Both the position numbers and the translations under genes were made by a program. Below the pieces are notes generated by a model that made no database searches, was not told the origin of the DNA, and saw only the letters and a list, made by a program, of their open reading frames with translations. Below are positions 61,920-64,000 of a DNA stretch of 64,000 nucleotides, one piece after another (the stretch's first letter is position 1; the number at the start of each line of letters is the position of its first letter). The stretch is from NCBI RefSeq assembly GCF_015668515.1, contig NZ_JADPFO010000001.1, positions 175,139-239,138 of the forward strand, given 5' to 3'. The DNA is from Paraclostridium tenue (lineage in GTDB: Bacteria; Bacillota; Clostridia; Peptostreptococcales; Peptostreptococcaceae).

Positions 61920-62570
61920 TTGTATTGTAAAAATTGTGGAAGTAAGTTAAATGAAAATGCTAATGTTTGTACTAATTGCGGAGTAAAAGTAGGAAATGGC
62001 AATAGCTTTTGTAAGTTTTGTGGGAATGAAACTAATAAAGATTCAAAATTTTGTATAAATTGTGGAAATGAATTAAATAAGCCATATATACCAAAGAATA
62101 CAAATAATAATAAAAATATATATTGCAAAAATTGTTCTAATGAAATGAGTTCACAAGCATCTGTTTGTACTAAATGTGGGGTTAAAAGAGGAAATGGAAA
62201 TTCTTATTGTCCAGAATGCGGAAAAGAAACTGATAAAAATGCAGATGTATGTGTTAATTGTGGAGTTAATTTAAATAACAAGTTTTCAGTTATAAATAGT
62301 ATAAATAAATCAAATTCTAAAGTTGGTTCTGTAGGTAGTAAGAGTAAATTATTAGCTATAGTACTATGTTTGATATTTGGAACAATGGGAGTTCATAGAT
62401 TTTATGTAGGTGATAATTCTCAAGGATTTATTATACTAGCACTTACTTTATCTGGAATAGTTACTTGTGGAATAACTACTATAATTAGTTGTATATGGGT
62501 GATTGTAGACTTTATATTAATAATATTAGATAAGATAACAGATGAAAATGGCGAAGCTCTTCAGTGGTAA
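61920..62570 (+). CDS. Multi-zinc-ribbon TM2-domain membrane protein
   Basis: A 216-residue protein. Four or five short zinc-ribbon units in two clusters occupy ~1-125 (CKNCGSKL, CTNCGVKV, CKFCGNET, CINCGNEL, then CKNCSNEM, CTKCGVKRG, CPECGKET, CVNCGVNL). A TM2 domain with two helices follows at ~145-205 (GTMGVHRFYVGDNSQGF and ISCIWVIVDFILII). The start is a TTG after GGGGGAGAG, 12 bp after the previous gene. It is the middle gene of the cluster and overlaps the next by 29 bp. Confidence 0.9.
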   Translation: MYCKNCGSKLNENANVCTNCGVKVGNGNSFCKFCGNETNKDSKFCINCGNELNKPYIPKNTNNNKNIYCKNCSNEMSSQASVCTKCGVKRGNGNSYCPECGKETDKNADVCVNCGVNLNNKFSVINSINKSNSKVGSVGSKSKLLAIVLCLIFGTMGVHRFYVGDNSQGFIILALTLSGIVTCGITTIISCIWVIVDFILIILDKITDENGEALQW

Positions 62571-62874
62571 AAGAATTAGGTTGTGTGTATATATAACAGG
62601 AATTATAACTATATATTCTATACCTATTAGTTTTATCGAAAGCAGAAGTTTTTGCCTGTGGTATAATTTACTTGAGAAAAAATGTTTTGGTTGTGGAATG
62701 ACTAGGTCATTTTTTAATTTATCTAGATTTAAAATATTAAAAGCTATAGATTATAATTTTATGATAGTTTTTATGATTATCCCTATATGTTTAATTATTA
62801 AGGATATGTTTAATATATTAAGGTATGAGTTAAAAAAATTAAATAAAAAATTGATTAATAAAAGAAGTATGTAG
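62542..62874 (+). CDS. DUF2752 membrane protein
   Basis: A 110-residue protein with two or three TM helices and the DUF2752 signature CFGCGMTRSFFNLSRF near residues 49-64. It overlaps the end of the TM2 gene by 29 bp (or 23 if ATG 62548 is used), so its translation is coupled. DUF2752 often accompanies TM2 and zinc-ribbon proteins; the role is unknown. Confidence 0.85.
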   Translation: MKMAKLFSGKRIRLCVYITGIITIYSIPISFIESRSFCLWYNLLEKKCFGCGMTRSFFNLSRFKILKAIDYNFMIVFMIIPICLIIKDMFNILRYELKKLNKKLINKRSM

Positions 62875-62901
62875 AAAATTTTCTGCATACTTCTTTTATT
62901 G
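62861..62901 (+). terminator. Rho-independent terminator
   Basis: AAAAGAAGTATGTAGAAAA pairs with TTTTCTGCATACTTCTTTT (one mismatch) and ends ATT; closes the zinc-ribbon cluster. Confidence 0.9.
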
Positions 62902-62960
62902 CTATTTATATACAATATGTTACAATAATATACGGCTAAAAACATATTAGGAGGAAGATA

Positions 62961-64000
62961 ATGGTCATTTTAAAAAAATTTCGTAAAGTTATAACGCCGA
63001 TGATAATTATATTTGTGATTATATCAATATCAGGTTGTTCAAAAGATAAAATTACTGAAGTTAAAAATAAAACTAATGTAAAAGCTTATAATAATGAAAA
63101 CTTATTAAATACAGAAAATCAAGAAGCACAACTTCACTTTATAAATACTGGAAATAGTGATGCTATACTTATAAAACAAGGAAATCAAGCAGCACTAATA
63201 GATGGTGGAGATAATGATGATGAACAAAGAGTTGTAAATTATCTTAAAAATAATGGTGTTAAAGAATTAGAATATGTATTTGCAACACATCCACATGCAG
63301 ATCATATAGGTGGACTTGATGCAGTAGTAAAAGAAATACCTGTAAAAAATGTATATGTGAGTAATGGAAGTGCAAATTCAAAAACATATTCAGATTTTAT
63401 AAATGCTATGGCAAATAAAGGATTACATCCTAGTGTGCCGTTATTAAATAGTGAATTTAAATTAGGAACATCAAAATTTAAAGTTTTATCTGTAGCAAAT
63501 AGTGATGATCCTAATAATAATTCAATAGTACTTGAATATACAAATGGAAATGATAAAGTACTTTTAATGGGGGATGCAGAGTCTGAAATAGAATCTAAGA
63601 TAAATGTAGAAGATGTTGATTTGTTAAAAGTAGGTCATCATGGATCTCATAGTAGTTCAACTCCTTCATTTATAAATAAAGTAAATCCAGAATATGCTGT
63701 TATAACAGCTGGTGAAAACAATAAATATGGACATCCCCATAAAGAAACTATGGAGACTTTAAAAAGTAGAAATATCGAAGTACATAGAAGTGATGAGTGT
63801 GGAAATATAATATTTATATCTACTGGAAATGGCTTAAAAGTAGATTGTAAAAAAGGAAGTTATAAAAGTGGTAGTGAAAAAGGATATATAGTTACTTCTA
63901 ATGATAATTCAAGTGATAAGAACTATAGTAAACACTCTAAAAATAATATATCAGCTACAAAGCCAAAAACATCACAAAAGTTAGAACAAGAACCTGTAAA
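62961..64000 (+). CDS. ComEC/Rec2-like metallo-beta-lactamase-fold lipoprotein, 3' end outside window
   Basis: From ATG 62961, with AGGAGG just upstream, the frame is open to the window end (346 codons). It has a signal peptide with lipobox ISGC (Cys ~ residue 26). A metallo-beta-lactamase domain of the ComEC-C type follows: LHFINTGNSDAILIKQG, ALIDGGD, the metal motif THPHADHIGG, LLMGDAE and VGHHGSHSSSTPSF. A Ser/Lys/Asn-rich tail begins ~residue 300. Unlike ComEC it has no competence TM core, so it is a stand-alone surface hydrolase, perhaps a nuclease or phosphodiesterase. The C-terminus is not visible. Confidence 0.88.
   Translation, partial: MVILKKFRKVITPMIIIFVIISISGCSKDKITEVKNKTNVKAYNNENLLNTENQEAQLHFINTGNSDAILIKQGNQAALIDGGDNDDEQRVVNYLKNNGVKELEYVFATHPHADHIGGLDAVVKEIPVKNVYVSNGSANSKTYSDFINAMANKGLHPSVPLLNSEFKLGTSKFKVLSVANSDDPNNNSIVLEYTNGNDKVLLMGDAESEIESKINVEDVDLLKVGHHGSHSSSTPSFINKVNPEYAVITAGENNKYGHPHKETMETLKSRNIEVHRSDECGNIIFISTGNGLKVDCKKGSYKSGSEKGYIVTSNDNSSDKNYSKHSKNNISATKPKTSQKLEQEPV

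Overview
The window is AT-rich DNA from a low-GC, spore-forming, amino-acid-fermenting clostridium, most likely a member of the Peptostreptococcaceae (the Clostridioides / Paraclostridium / Romboutsia group). The evidence is the miaB ... mutS-mutL-miaA-hfq order, a trans-4-hydroxyproline dehydratase (HypD) locus, electron-bifurcating NfnAB, a tyrosine T-box, spore-surface-like proteins, and a probable selenoprotein. This placement is inferred from gene content only. I see no rRNA, tRNA, CRISPR array or intact insertion sequence.

Layout. 0-3.6 kb: the end of a HEPN-like gene, an ArsC/Spx-family gene with an in-frame TGA exactly at the catalytic-cysteine position followed by a SECIS-like hairpin, larE, and an RNA methyltransferase. 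3.6-8.9 kb: an HD protein, a lipoprotein, a two-component system, truA and a GIY-YIG protein. 9.0-18.6 kb: a catabolic region with a GH4 glycosidase, a YdjC-type deacetylase, two lactose/cellobiose-class IIA proteins, IIB, IIC, a stand-alone GrdB-N-like protein, aspartylglucosaminidase, PepV and CutC. It is interrupted by a collagen-like surface protein. It looks suited to chitobiose or N-glycan-core glyco-asparagine. 18.7-20.6 kb: a secreted amidase with four SH3b repeats. 20.7-29.1 kb: proline-forming functions, namely an ornithine-cyclodeaminase family enzyme, an AraC regulator, an MFS transporter, an XRE-cupin regulator, HypE, HypD and ProC.

29.1-40.1 kb: DUF4363 and DUF421 membrane proteins, miaB, nfnAB, a Nudix hydrolase, an unknown protein, two decayed gene remnants, an oligopeptide-binding lipoprotein whose two halves occur in the reverse of the normal order (a natural circular permutation), and two paralogous His/Cys/Tyr-rich proteins, one carrying a 63-bp repeat expansion. 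40.3-46.6 kb: mutS, mutL, miaA, hfq. 46.7-48.5 kb: a two-gene AAA ATPase plus TOPRIM-like unit of the split-OLD / PARIS / AbiL kind, a candidate defence system. 48.7-57.3 kb: Mrp, an AbgT transporter, a YbjQ protein with an overlapping 36-residue membrane peptide, a PAS-GGDEF-HD-GYP protein, T-box-tyrS and DegV. 57.5-64 kb: a DUF389 protein, a TetM-like GTPase, a cluster of zinc-ribbon membrane proteins and the start of a lipoprotein with a metallo-beta-lactamase fold.

The items most worth a second look are the probable ArsC-like selenoprotein (305-664), the circularly permuted substrate-binding protein (36825-38468), the AAA/TOPRIM pair (46724-48531), the lone GrdB-N domain in a sugar operon (14876-15400), and the repeat-expanded coat-like paralogues (38621-40069).
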